From positions 1,860,001 to 1,924,000 of the forward strand of contig NZ_JACHMQ010000001.1 of assembly GCF_014208105.1 (NCBI RefSeq): 64,000 nucleotides of DNA. Reading direction: 5' to 3'. The translations under genes and the position numbers were made by a program. Position 1 is the stretch's first letter. Every line of letters starts with the position of its first letter. This document shows, one piece after another, positions 8,559 to 18,127 of this stretch. The notes under the pieces were generated by a model. That model saw nothing but the letters and a program-made list of their open reading frames with translations, ran no database searches and was not told the origin of the DNA. This DNA comes from Actinomadura coerulea. GTDB lineage: Bacteria; Actinomycetota; Actinomycetes; Streptosporangiales; Streptosporangiaceae.

Positions 8559-9299
8559 TCAGTGGTTCGGTGGTCGCAGGTCCAGTTCCAGCCGGTACCG
8601 GTCGCCCCGGTAGAGGGACCGGACGTACTCCAGCGGCCGGCCGCCCGCGTCCCTGGTGATCCGCTCGAACAGGAAGGCCGGCATGTGCACCGGGACGCCG
8701 AGCTCGGCGGCCTCCTCGGCGGTGGTGACGGTCGGCTCGATGGTCTCGGTGCCCGAGGCGATGACGACGCCGCTGCCCCGGAGCAGGTCGTAGAACGACC
8801 GCCCTTCCAGGTCGCTCCGCCGCAGGCCCGGCATCAGCGCCCGCGGCAGGTAGAGGGTCTCGATGGCCATGGGGGCCTCGTCGGCCAGCCGGAGCCGCCG
8901 AATGGTAAATACCTCTTCGACGGGCGACAGGGCCAGGCGGCGGCCGATCCGCGCCCCCGCGGTCTCGGTGCGGAACGACAGCACCCTGCCGCCCGGCTTC
9001 ATCCCGCGCCTGATCATGTCCTCGGTGAACGAGGTCATGGTCAGGGACACGGCGATCCGGGGTTCGGCCACGTAGGTCCCGCTGCCGTGCCGCCGGTCGA
9101 GCAGGCCCTCGGTCACGAGCCCGTCGATGGCCTGGCGCAGCGTCGGCCGCGAGACGCCGAGCTCCTCGGCCAGCCGCCGCTCGGACGGCAGCGCGTCCCC
9201 GACGTCCAGGCCGTCCAGCATCGCGAGCAGCTCCCGGCGCACCGCCTGCCGTTTCGTGCTCGCGGATCGGGGCTCACCGGCGGATGGCACGCCTGTCAC
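8559..9299 (-). CDS. GntR-family transcriptional regulator, HutC/UTRA subfamily
   Basis: A 246-residue DNA-binding regulator. The N-terminal winged helix (about residues 15-85) includes LPSERRLAEELGVSRPTLRQAIDGLVTEGLLDRRHGSGTYV, the GntR signature. The C-terminal UTRA effector domain (about 95-240) ends in EYVRSLYRGDRYRLELDL, typical of NagR/YvoA/DasR relatives that sense phosphosugars. It heads the leftward PTS operon and faces a secreted protein; a 16-bp palindromic site of the right type lies 51 bases upstream of its start. It probably represses its own operon until a sugar phosphate binds. Confidence 0.9.
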   Translation of the reverse strand: MTGVPSAGEPRSASTKRQAVRRELLAMLDGLDVGDALPSERRLAEELGVSRPTLRQAIDGLVTEGLLDRRHGSGTYVAEPRIAVSLTMTSFTEDMIRRGMKPGGRVLSFRTETAGARIGRRLALSPVEEVFTIRRLRLADEAPMAIETLYLPRALMPGLRRSDLEGRSFYDLLRGSGVVIASGTETIEPTVTTAEEAAELGVPVHMPAFLFERITRDAGGRPLEYVRSLYRGDRYRLELDLRPPNH

Positions 9300-9349
9300 C
9301 TCCTTTGAAGCGGTTCCTGTCGTCGCACACGGTATGTCCCATTATGGCG

Positions 9350-9365
9350 ACTGGTCAATACCACT
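9350..9365. promoter_or_regulatory. DasR/HutC-like operator
   Basis: ACTGGTCAATACCACT: half-sites ACTGGT and ACCACT, spaced by four bases, fit the A(C/G)TGGT-n4-ACCA(C/G)T pattern bound by HutC-subfamily GntR regulators such as DasR and NagR. It sits between the divergent GntR gene (start 9299) and the secreted-protein gene (start 9485), so it can control both. Confidence 0.65.
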
Positions 9366-9484
9366 TTGGCGATGTTTGCCGTGGTCATGGCCGTGGGGCC
9401 CGGACTACGGTCTCGGCAGGTCGGCAGACGGTGCCGATCCCGACCGTGTCAACGCCGCGCCCGCGCGGCGAGGAAGGCGGCCAG

Positions 9485-10816
9485 ATGAGGAAGCTCGTGC
9501 GCGGCGCCGTGGCGCTGGCCCTGCCGATGGTCATGCCGGCGGCGCTCGGCGCGGCGCCGGCCCAGGCGGAGGCGGGCGGGCCGGGGGCCAGGGACGGCTG
9601 GAGGCTGGTGGCCTCCGAGCCGTTCGACCGGCACATCGACGACGCGAAGGCCCCCTGGAGGCCGGACGGCGACGGCCCGTCCAGCCCGTACAACGTCGAC
9701 ATCTACGACAACGACGGCGCCTACTTCGACACGATGGGCGGCCCGGCGTTCCGGACGCGGCTCGCCGAGATGAAGACCTACCGCAAGTCGTTCACGTTCG
9801 GGAGGCGCGGCTGGCTCACCGCCGAGCTGGCCGCCCGCGACGCCGACGGCGACGGCCGGCCGGACGCGCCGCCCACGCTCACCTCCCGCAAGGGCGTGGC
9901 GCGGCTGGACGAGCCGGCCCACCAGGCGGGCGTCGTCATCCGCTCGACCCGCGACCTGCCCGCCGAGTACCGGGTGGAGATGACGCTGCGCGGGCTGGAC
10001 TTCGGCGGCCGGAGGAACGGGTCCTGGGACTATCCGGACGGCCGGATCAACGGCTACTCGCCGGAGGGCTGCAAGACCAACTTCCCGTGGGCGTCCGGCG
10101 GCGACTACACGCGGCCCGAGTGCGAGTGGGCCGACGTCCGCACCGACTCCAACGGCTTCTACTACATGTCGATCATGGACTACCGGCAGGTGGCGCCGCA
10201 CAACAACGTGTTCGTCCACGGCCATCGCAAGGTCGCCATGGACGGCTACAACCGCTACAAGTACACCGGGAAGGGCCTGCTGTACTGCAACCCGGCCACC
10301 GGGCAGTACGAGCCGTACTCCGCCGGGACGGGCAACGGCGTCAACGCGATCTTCATGACCGACGACCGCCGCTACCCGACCATGCCGGGCACCGAGTACC
10401 TGATGGAGAGCGGGTGCGGGCTGCGCAAGGGCGGCGCCATCGTCTCGACCGTCGACCTGAAACCCGAGCTGCTGCCGGACGAGCCGTACACGTTCGCCGT
10501 GGAGCGGCGCGGCGGCGCCTACACGATGGAGATGTCCGGGGTCTTCGCGCACGTGGGCAGGACGACCCTGCGCTACACGCGCTCGTTCGTCCAGGACGGC
10601 GAGCCGATCTGGCACTACAACCAGAAGCCGGGCGAGTACGACGGCCGGTTCAACGCCGACTGGACCTGGACGGGACCGGGCGGCACCCTCGTCGACCGCG
10701 ACACCTGGCCGGCCGGCTCCGCCTACCCGGACAGGTTCATGATCGGTGACCCGCACATGAACTTCTACGAGGGATCGGCGCAGGTGGACGACATCCGCCT
10801 GTACGTTCCACGGTAG
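9485..10816 (+). CDS. Secreted protein of unknown function
   Basis: A 443-residue exported protein. The N-terminus MRKLVRGAVALALPMVMP plus AALGAAPAQAEA is a Sec signal peptide with a likely AQA cleavage site. The mature part is rich in Asp, Tyr and Gly, with an acidic DADGDGRPDAPP stretch that could bind calcium, and ends GSAQVDDIRLYVP, similar in style to beta-sandwich (concanavalin-like) polysaccharide-active proteins. I do not recognise the family. The start at 9485 is chosen because GAGGAAGG precedes it and it opens the signal peptide; the frame is open back to 9284. Divergent from the PTS regulator across an operator, so it may degrade or bind the sugar the PTS imports. Confidence 0.75.
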   Translation: MRKLVRGAVALALPMVMPAALGAAPAQAEAGGPGARDGWRLVASEPFDRHIDDAKAPWRPDGDGPSSPYNVDIYDNDGAYFDTMGGPAFRTRLAEMKTYRKSFTFGRRGWLTAELAARDADGDGRPDAPPTLTSRKGVARLDEPAHQAGVVIRSTRDLPAEYRVEMTLRGLDFGGRRNGSWDYPDGRINGYSPEGCKTNFPWASGGDYTRPECEWADVRTDSNGFYYMSIMDYRQVAPHNNVFVHGHRKVAMDGYNRYKYTGKGLLYCNPATGQYEPYSAGTGNGVNAIFMTDDRRYPTMPGTEYLMESGCGLRKGGAIVSTVDLKPELLPDEPYTFAVERRGGAYTMEMSGVFAHVGRTTLRYTRSFVQDGEPIWHYNQKPGEYDGRFNADWTWTGPGGTLVDRDTWPAGSAYPDRFMIGDPHMNFYEGSAQVDDIRLYVPR

Positions 10817-10840
10817 CCCGCCGGGGCCGGTGGCCGCCGG

Positions 10841-11782
10841 TCAGGCGGTCGCCGCCCCCGCGCGGTACTCCTGCGGGCTGACGCCGTGCACGCGCTTGAA
10901 GGCCGTGCTCAGCGCGAAGGCGTTGCCGTAGCCGACCCTGCGGGCCACGGCATCCAGCGTCGCCTCCGTCTCGCGCAGCAGGTCGGCGGCCTGCGCGAGG
11001 CGGACGCCGGTGAGGTAGGCCATGGGCGGTTCGCCGATCAGCTTCGCGAACCGCTGCGCGAGCGCCGCGCGCGACACCCCGACCCGGGCCGCGAGGTCCG
11101 CGACCGTCCAGGGATGCGCCAGGTCGTCGTGCAGGAGCCGCATCGCGGGGCCGACGACCGGGTCGCCGTGGGCCCGGTACCAGCCGGGGGCGGCGGCGTC
11201 CGGGCGGGAGAACCAGGCGCGCAGCGTCGCGATGAGCAGCAGGTCGAGAAGCCGGTCGAGGACGACGTCCTGGCCGGGCTCGTCCTTGCCGATCTCCTCC
11301 TGGAGCACGTCGACGAGCGGCGACCTCCACGTGTCGCCGCGGACGACCGCCATCGGGGGCAGCGCGGCCAGCAGCCGCCGCGTGACGGCGCCGCGCATCT
11401 GGTAGGTGCCCACCAGCATGACCGCCGGCCCGTCCGGGTCGTTGCCCCAGGCGCGGACGCCGAGGTCCATGGCCTCCGACAGGCTCGTGCCGTCCGGGGT
11501 GGTGCAGCGCTGCCCGGGATGGATGACGATCTGCGGCGCGGTCGCCGGGTCGTCGCTGACGGTGTAGGCGTCCGGGCCGCGGAAGACGACCATGTCGCCG
11601 GGGCCGACGCGCTGCGGATCGCCCCTGTCGGGGATCAGCCACGCCTCGTCCCTGACCATGGAGAGCAGGGTCAGCGGCGCCTCGTCCTGGATTCGGAGCG
11701 ACCAGGGCGGGGCGAGGGTCGAGCGCAGCATGAACGCCCCCCGCGCGCGCGGACCGTCGAGGAGTTCGGTCAGAGCGTCCAT
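10841..11782 (-). CDS. AraC-family transcriptional regulator with N-terminal cupin
   Basis: A 313-residue regulator. The N-terminal half (about 1-200) is the cupin_6 ligand-binding domain, recognisable by VGPGDMVVFRGPDAYTVSD and the segment MRLLHDDLAHPWTVADLA that leads into the DNA-binding part. Two helix-turn-helix motifs follow: LAARVGVSRAALAQRFAKLIG and VARRVGYGNAFALSTAFKRVHGVSPQEYR. This architecture is standard for regulators placed beside short-chain or NmrA-type oxidoreductases, exactly as here: it is divergent from 11865 with an 82-bp shared promoter region and probably controls that gene pair. Confidence 0.9.
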   Translation of the reverse strand: MDALTELLDGPRARGAFMLRSTLAPPWSLRIQDEAPLTLLSMVRDEAWLIPDRGDPQRVGPGDMVVFRGPDAYTVSDDPATAPQIVIHPGQRCTTPDGTSLSEAMDLGVRAWGNDPDGPAVMLVGTYQMRGAVTRRLLAALPPMAVVRGDTWRSPLVDVLQEEIGKDEPGQDVVLDRLLDLLLIATLRAWFSRPDAAAPGWYRAHGDPVVGPAMRLLHDDLAHPWTVADLAARVGVSRAALAQRFAKLIGEPPMAYLTGVRLAQAADLLRETEATLDAVARRVGYGNAFALSTAFKRVHGVSPQEYRAGAATA

Positions 11783-11864
11783 GGAGGCCAGCGTAGACGC
11801 TGGCGTATGCGGGCGAGCTTCTCAACGATGGTGGCCGGAACCGTCTGCCTGTTGACTTCAGGGC

Positions 11865-12713
11865 ATGACGAACAGCGAACACGGCATCATCGAAAGCGGC
11901 CTCACCCTCGTCCTCGGCGGGACCGGCAAGACCGGCCGCCGCGTCGTCGAGCGGCTGGAGGCCCTGGACGTCCCCGTCCGGATGGGCTCGCGGTCGGCCT
12001 CGCCGCCCTTCGAGTGGGAGGACGAGTCCACCTGGGCGCCCGTCCTGCGCAACGTCGAGAACGTCTACCTCTCCTACTACCCGGACCTGGCCGCGCCCGG
12101 CGCTCCCGGCGCCATCCGCGCGTTCACGGACGCGGCGGTGGACGCGGGCGTGCGGCGCGTGGTCCTGCTCTCGGGGCGGGGCGAGCCCGAGGCGCGGGAC
12201 TGCGAGCGGATCGTCCAGGCGTCGGGCCTGGCCTGGACGGTCGTGCGGGCGAGCTGGTTCGCGCAGAACTTCAGCGAGGACTACCTGCTCGACCCCGTGC
12301 GGGCCGGCGAGGTCGTCCTCCCGGCGGGCGAGGTTCCGGAACCGTTCGTGGACGCCGACGACATCGCGGACGTCGCGGTCGAGGCGCTCACCCGGGACGG
12401 CCACGCCGGCGAGGTGTACGAGGTCACCGGGCCCCGGGCGCTCACGTTCGCCGAGGCGGTCGCCGAGATCGGCCGCGCCGCCGGACGCGAGATCGCCTTC
12501 GTGCCCGTGGGCGCGGACGACTACGCCGCGGCCCTGCGGGAGCACGGCGTGCCCGAGGAGGTCGTCGGCCTGCTGACCTACCTGTTCACGACCGTGCTGG
12601 ACGGACGCAACGCCCGGCCCGCCGACGGCGTCGAGCGGGCCCTCGGCCGCCCCCCGCGCGACTTCTCCGAGTTTGCGCGCGAAGCCGCCGCCAGCGGCAT
12701 CTGGAACCACTGA
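11865..12713 (+). CDS. NmrA-like NAD(P)-binding oxidoreductase
   Basis: A 282-residue atypical short-chain dehydrogenase. The dinucleotide-binding loop is LTLVLGGTGKTGRRVVERL at residue 12, followed by GSRSASPPFEWEDESTW. There is no YxxxK catalytic pair, as in NmrA/HSCARG-like proteins that act as NAD(P)H sensors or quinone reductases. The segment RASWFAQNFSEDYL is conserved in this family. It forms a two-gene operon with the DUF1772 protein 18 bases downstream and is divergent from a cupin-AraC regulator. Electrophile or quinone response is plausible but inferred. Confidence 0.85.
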   Translation: MTNSEHGIIESGLTLVLGGTGKTGRRVVERLEALDVPVRMGSRSASPPFEWEDESTWAPVLRNVENVYLSYYPDLAAPGAPGAIRAFTDAAVDAGVRRVVLLSGRGEPEARDCERIVQASGLAWTVVRASWFAQNFSEDYLLDPVRAGEVVLPAGEVPEPFVDADDIADVAVEALTRDGHAGEVYEVTGPRALTFAEAVAEIGRAAGREIAFVPVGADDYAAALREHGVPEEVVGLLTYLFTTVLDGRNARPADGVERALGRPPRDFSEFAREAAASGIWNH

Positions 12714-12731
12714 CACTGAGGACTGGACGAC

Positions 12732-13235
12732 ATGAAATTCTCCCTCGCGGGCGTCTCGGCGACCCTGTCCATCATCATGGCGGCCGGGATGGCCGGAACG
12801 TTCTTCGGCTTCTCCACCGGCGTCATGCCCGGACTGAACGCGGCGCGGCCCGCCTCGGCGATCGATGCCATGCAGGGCATCAACCAGAGGATCCAGAACC
12901 CGGTCTTCGTGGCGATGTTCCTCCTGGTCCCGGTGCTGGCGGCCGCGGCGGGGGTGCTGCTGCTCACCCTCGACCAGAAGTCGGCGGCGCTGCTCTTCTT
13001 CGCCGCGGCGGCCCTGTACTTCGCGGGCGCGCTCCTGCCGAGCTTCGTGGTGAACATCCCGATGAACACCGACCTGGACGGTGTCACGATCCCGAAGGAC
13101 GCGGCCGAGGCGGCGAAGATCTGGTCGGACTACTCCGGCCGCTGGACGGCGTGGAACACCGTCCGCGCCGTGTTCAGCTGGGCGAGCCTCCTCGCCATGG
13201 GCCTGGGCGTCTACGTCTGGGGCAAGAACAACTGA
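12732..13235 (+). CDS. DUF1772 (anthrone oxygenase-like) membrane protein
   Basis: A 167-residue membrane protein with four hydrophobic spans. It begins MKFSLAGVSATLSIIMAAGM and carries the DUF1772 marks FSTGVMPGLN, VVNIPMNTDLD and the C-terminal WTAWNTVRAVFSWASL. Distant fungal members act in anthrone oxidation; bacterial ones have no proven role. GAGGAC lies shortly upstream. Cotranscribed with the NmrA-like gene and followed by a strong terminator. Confidence 0.85.
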   Translation: MKFSLAGVSATLSIIMAAGMAGTFFGFSTGVMPGLNAARPASAIDAMQGINQRIQNPVFVAMFLLVPVLAAAAGVLLLTLDQKSAALLFFAAAALYFAGALLPSFVVNIPMNTDLDGVTIPKDAAEAAKIWSDYSGRWTAWNTVRAVFSWASLLAMGLGVYVWGKNN

Positions 13236-13250
13236 TCCGGCGGACCGGCG

Positions 13251-13286
13251 GGGTCCGTGCTCCGGAAAGGAGCACGGACCCTTTTC
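13251..13286 (+). terminator. Rho-independent terminator
   Basis: Perfect 13-bp stem (13251-13263 with 13269-13281), GGAAA loop, then TTTT at 13282-13285. It ends the NmrA/DUF1772 operon 15 bases after the stop and overlaps the far upstream part of the next open frame, ruling out that early start. Confidence 0.9.
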
Positions 13287-13385
13287 CGCGCTTCCGGGGA
13301 CGGTTTCTCGCATGGAGACGCAAGCGGGGGCGCGGTCGCCCGCGGAGGCGCGGCCCGCGCGGGGGCCGGGGCTTACGATCGCTGG

Positions 13386-14222
13386 ATGGGCGGCGTCTAC
13401 GCGATCAGCGACCTGCATGTGGGGTTTCCGGAGAACCGCGCCTTCGTCGAGGGCCTGAGGCCCTCGTCCGAGGACGACTGGCTGATCGTCGCGGGCGACG
13501 TCGCCGAGCGCTTCGCGGACGTCGAGTGGACGCTGCGCACGCTCGCCGAACGCTTCGCCACCGTGCTGTGGGTGCCCGGCAACCACGAGCTGTGGACCGT
13601 CAAGGGCGACCCCGTGCAACTGCGCGGTGAGGCACGCTACCGCCGGCTCGTCGAGATGTGCCGCGGCCTCGGCGTGCTGACCCCCGAGGACCCCTACCCC
13701 GCCTGGGACGGTCCGGACGGCGCCGTCACCGTGGCGCCGCTGTTCATCCTGTACGACTACACGTTCCGCCCGGACGGCACGTCCAGCAAGGAGGAGGCTC
13801 TCGAAGCCGCGCACGAGGCCGGCGTCGTGTGCACCGACGAGGTCTACCTGCATCCCGACCCGTACCCCGGGCGGGACGCCTGGTGCGACGCCAGGATCGC
13901 CTACACCGAGCGGCGCCTGTCCGCCCTGGAGCCGGGCACGCGGACCGTGCTCGTGAACCACTGGCCGCTCGTCCGCGAACCCACCCGCGTCCTCTGGTAC
14001 CCCGAGTTCGCCCAGTGGTGCGGCACCGAGCGCACCGCCGACTGGCACAGCCGGTTCGGCGCGGTGTCCGTCGTCTACGGGCACCTGCACATTCCCCGGA
14101 CGATCTGGACCGGCGGCGTCCCGCACATCGAGGTGTCGGTCGGCTACCCGCGCGAGTGGCGCCGGCGGGCCGACGCGCCGCGCGGCCCCCGCCGCGTCCT
14201 GCCCGCGCCCGAGACGGACTGA
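13386..14222 (+). CDS. Metallophosphoesterase, PptH-like (4'-phosphopantetheinyl hydrolase family)
   Basis: A 278-residue calcineurin-like phosphoesterase with all dimetal motifs: AISDLHVGF (D-x-H), IVAGDVAERF (GD), WVPGNHELW (GNHE), LVNHWPLV and VVYGHLHIP (GHxH). The C-terminal VSVGYPREW and the segment WYPEFAQWCGTERTADWH resemble M. tuberculosis Rv2795c/PptH, which strips phosphopantetheine from acyl carrier proteins and opposes PptT. Unlike that case, no pptT neighbour is present. ATG 13386 is chosen because it opens the first motif and the longer frame runs through a terminator. Function by homology from memory, so only moderately sure. Confidence 0.75.
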   Translation: MGGVYAISDLHVGFPENRAFVEGLRPSSEDDWLIVAGDVAERFADVEWTLRTLAERFATVLWVPGNHELWTVKGDPVQLRGEARYRRLVEMCRGLGVLTPEDPYPAWDGPDGAVTVAPLFILYDYTFRPDGTSSKEEALEAAHEAGVVCTDEVYLHPDPYPGRDAWCDARIAYTERRLSALEPGTRTVLVNHWPLVREPTRVLWYPEFAQWCGTERTADWHSRFGAVSVVYGHLHIPRTIWTGGVPHIEVSVGYPREWRRRADAPRGPRRVLPAPETD

Positions 14223-14228
14223 CCGGCC

Positions 14229-14795
14229 CTAGCGGGCCGCGCCCGGCGCCACGCCGGCCGCGGCGAGCGACAGCAGCCGGGACGCGGCGTCCGGGTCCCG
14301 TTCGGCGACCGTGGCGATCGCGCCCGCCAGCCTCAGCACGTCGGCGAACGGCGCGCCGGCGGGCGCCTCCCCGGCGCGCTGCGCGCGGACGAGCAGCGCC
14401 TCGCCCGCCTCCGACATCGCCGCGCGGGAGCCGGAGGGGTCGAGGCGGGGGTCGCGCAGCGACACCATCGCCGAGGCCGCCATGCCCGGGAAGGCGGTGA
14501 TCTCCGAGACGAACGTCCGCAGCCACGCCAGCAGGGCCTCGCCGGGCGACGGGGAGTCCAGCAGGTCGCGGGCGGCCGCCGCCAGCCCGGCGTACACGTC
14601 GGCGAGCAGAGCCTCCAGGAGGTCCTGGCGGGTGGGGAAGTGGCGGTAGAGCGTGCCGATGCCGACGCCCGCGAGCCGCGCGACGCCCTCGAGCGAGGCG
14701 CCCGCCCCCTGACGCTGGAAGGTCTCCCGCGCCGCGGCGAGCAGCCGCGCGCGGTTGCGCCGCACGTCGGCCCGCACCGGGCGCGTCTTCGCCAT
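14229..14795 (-). CDS. TetR/AcrR-family transcriptional regulator
   Basis: A 188-residue TetR regulator. The helix-turn-helix is in ASLEGVARLAGVGIGTLYRHFPTRQDLLEALL near residue 35. The variable C-terminal ligand domain includes FPGMAASAMVSLRDP, common in regulators of small oxidoreductase or transporter genes. The frame extends to 14957, but ATG 14795 (MAKTRPVRADVRRNRARLL) starts the usual basic arm, with AGGTGA upstream. It converges on the phosphoesterase gene with a 6-base gap; a small GC hairpin covers its stop codon. No divergent target gene is obvious, so its target is unknown. Confidence 0.85.
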   Translation of the reverse strand: MAKTRPVRADVRRNRARLLAAARETFQRQGAGASLEGVARLAGVGIGTLYRHFPTRQDLLEALLADVYAGLAAAARDLLDSPSPGEALLAWLRTFVSEITAFPGMAASAMVSLRDPRLDPSGSRAAMSEAGEALLVRAQRAGEAPAGAPFADVLRLAGAIATVAERDPDAASRLLSLAAAGVAPGAAR

Positions 14796-15009
14796 GTCGT
14801 CGCTGGTCACCTGGGTCGTCGATCCTTCCCGGGGGTGGAACGGGCCTGCGGCGATCGGGAGGATCCGCGGCGTTTGGAACGGTCCCTCAATCCTATCCGC
14901 GCCGATGCCCCGACCTGCGCCGAGATGCCCCCGGACGCCGCCGGGCCCGCCGCGCACCGTGCGCGGCGGGCCCGGCCGCGTTTCCCGCCGACCCGCCCGG
15001 CGGCGCGGG

Positions 15010-16855
<1,846 letters not shown>

Positions 16856-16910
16856 TGTCGCCACGACGTTAACCCGGGCGGCCCCGGTTGCCGCAACCGC
16901 CGCCCGTGGG

Positions 16911-17981
16911 TTAGAACGCGCCCGCGCGGAGGTCCCGCGCGGGGAGCGCGACGGGCAGCGCCAGGACCAGGGTCCGGAGGGGGTCCGGGGCGGACGGCGA
17001 CCGCTCCAATTCCACCCGGGACCCGTCGTCGCCGCCGGCCCGCAGGGCGGCCGAGCGGCGGCCGTCGACGCCGGTGACGACGCGGCCGTCGCCGGTCGCG
17101 CGGGTGCTGCCGAGGAGGATCCCGCCGGCGGTGTGGAAGGACGGCTCGCGCAGGCCGCGCACGAATCCGAGGGGGCTGCCGTCCGCGCCGAGGACGCGCA
17201 CGCGGTCGCGGCCCGGCAGCCGGGACGGGCCCCGGACCGTCAGCAGCACGGCGGCGTGGGGGTCGCGCAGCACGGTGGTCCGCCCGCCGCGCCGGCGGCA
17301 CGCCACGGCGAGGACGGCGCCGCCGCGCCGGTCGCGGTAGCGGCCCCTGCCGTCCACGACGATGTGGCGGGCCCGGCCGAGGGCGCCCGCCGCGGGCGGC
17401 GGCACCTCCCGTCCCTCGTCGTCGACGACCCGCCAGGCGGCGCCCAGGCGGTCCGCGGTCGCGGTCCGGACGGCCGGGAGCCATCCGGACGGCAGCGATC
17501 GGCCCCTGAGCAGGGTCACCGCCCTCCCGTCGACCTCGGCGACGGCCTCGACGCCCGGCGCCCGCCCCGGGTCGAGCCAGAGCGTCCAGACCGGGTCGTC
17601 GACGGGCCACCGGATCCCCACCGCCTCCACGGCTCCGGCCGGGACGGCCGCCTCCCGCCCGCCGCGGCGGAGGGTCACCCCGTCCTCGCCGATGGTCACG
17701 ACGAGGCGGGTCCGGTGGAGGCGGGCAGCCCAGAGGACGGCGGCCAGGGCGGCGACCAGGCAGCCGCCGCCGCAGAGCAGCAGGGTCCGGCGGGCGCTCT
17801 CCGGGTCGAGCGTCCGGGTGCGGGTCGCGAGCACGAGGACCGCGGCGGCCGCCGGCGCGGCGGCCAGGAGGCGGAGCGGCCATCGGTAGGCCCGCGCCCC
17901 GAGCGTCATCCGGAGTCCGGGCCGGGAGGAGGGGGGCTGAGGGGCGGCAGGCGGGGGGACAGCAGGCGGGGGGACGGACAA
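16911..17981 (-). CDS. Hypothetical membrane-anchored protein
   Basis: A 356-residue protein I do not recognise. It begins with a Pro/Ala-rich cytosolic tail, then two hydrophobic spans (about residues 33-52 and 66-86), as in proteins with a PH-like domain after a two-helix anchor. The remainder is beta-rich, with motifs LVVTIGEDGVTLRRGGREAAV and VWTLWLDPGRAPGV that look like a bacterial PH-like sandwich, followed by a second beta-rich half. It is upstream of and parallel to thiC but separated by the riboswitch, and is divergent from a histidine kinase. Confidence 0.7.
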   Translation of the reverse strand: MSVPPPAVPPPAAPQPPSSRPGLRMTLGARAYRWPLRLLAAAPAAAAVLVLATRTRTLDPESARRTLLLCGGGCLVAALAAVLWAARLHRTRLVVTIGEDGVTLRRGGREAAVPAGAVEAVGIRWPVDDPVWTLWLDPGRAPGVEAVAEVDGRAVTLLRGRSLPSGWLPAVRTATADRLGAAWRVVDDEGREVPPPAAGALGRARHIVVDGRGRYRDRRGGAVLAVACRRRGGRTTVLRDPHAAVLLTVRGPSRLPGRDRVRVLGADGSPLGFVRGLREPSFHTAGGILLGSTRATGDGRVVTGVDGRRSAALRAGGDDGSRVELERSPSAPDPLRTLVLALPVALPARDLRAGAF

Positions 17982-18127
17982 CTGTCGGCCCTTCGTGACG
18001 GGGTATGCAGCACTATAAGGCGGGCCTCCGGCCGCGCACGGCCCACCGGAAGGATCATTCGTGCGGGGCGTGCGCGCGGGGCGCGGGCCGGCGCGCGAAG
18101 ATCGCCTGAGTGGGGGAGAATGGGCGC

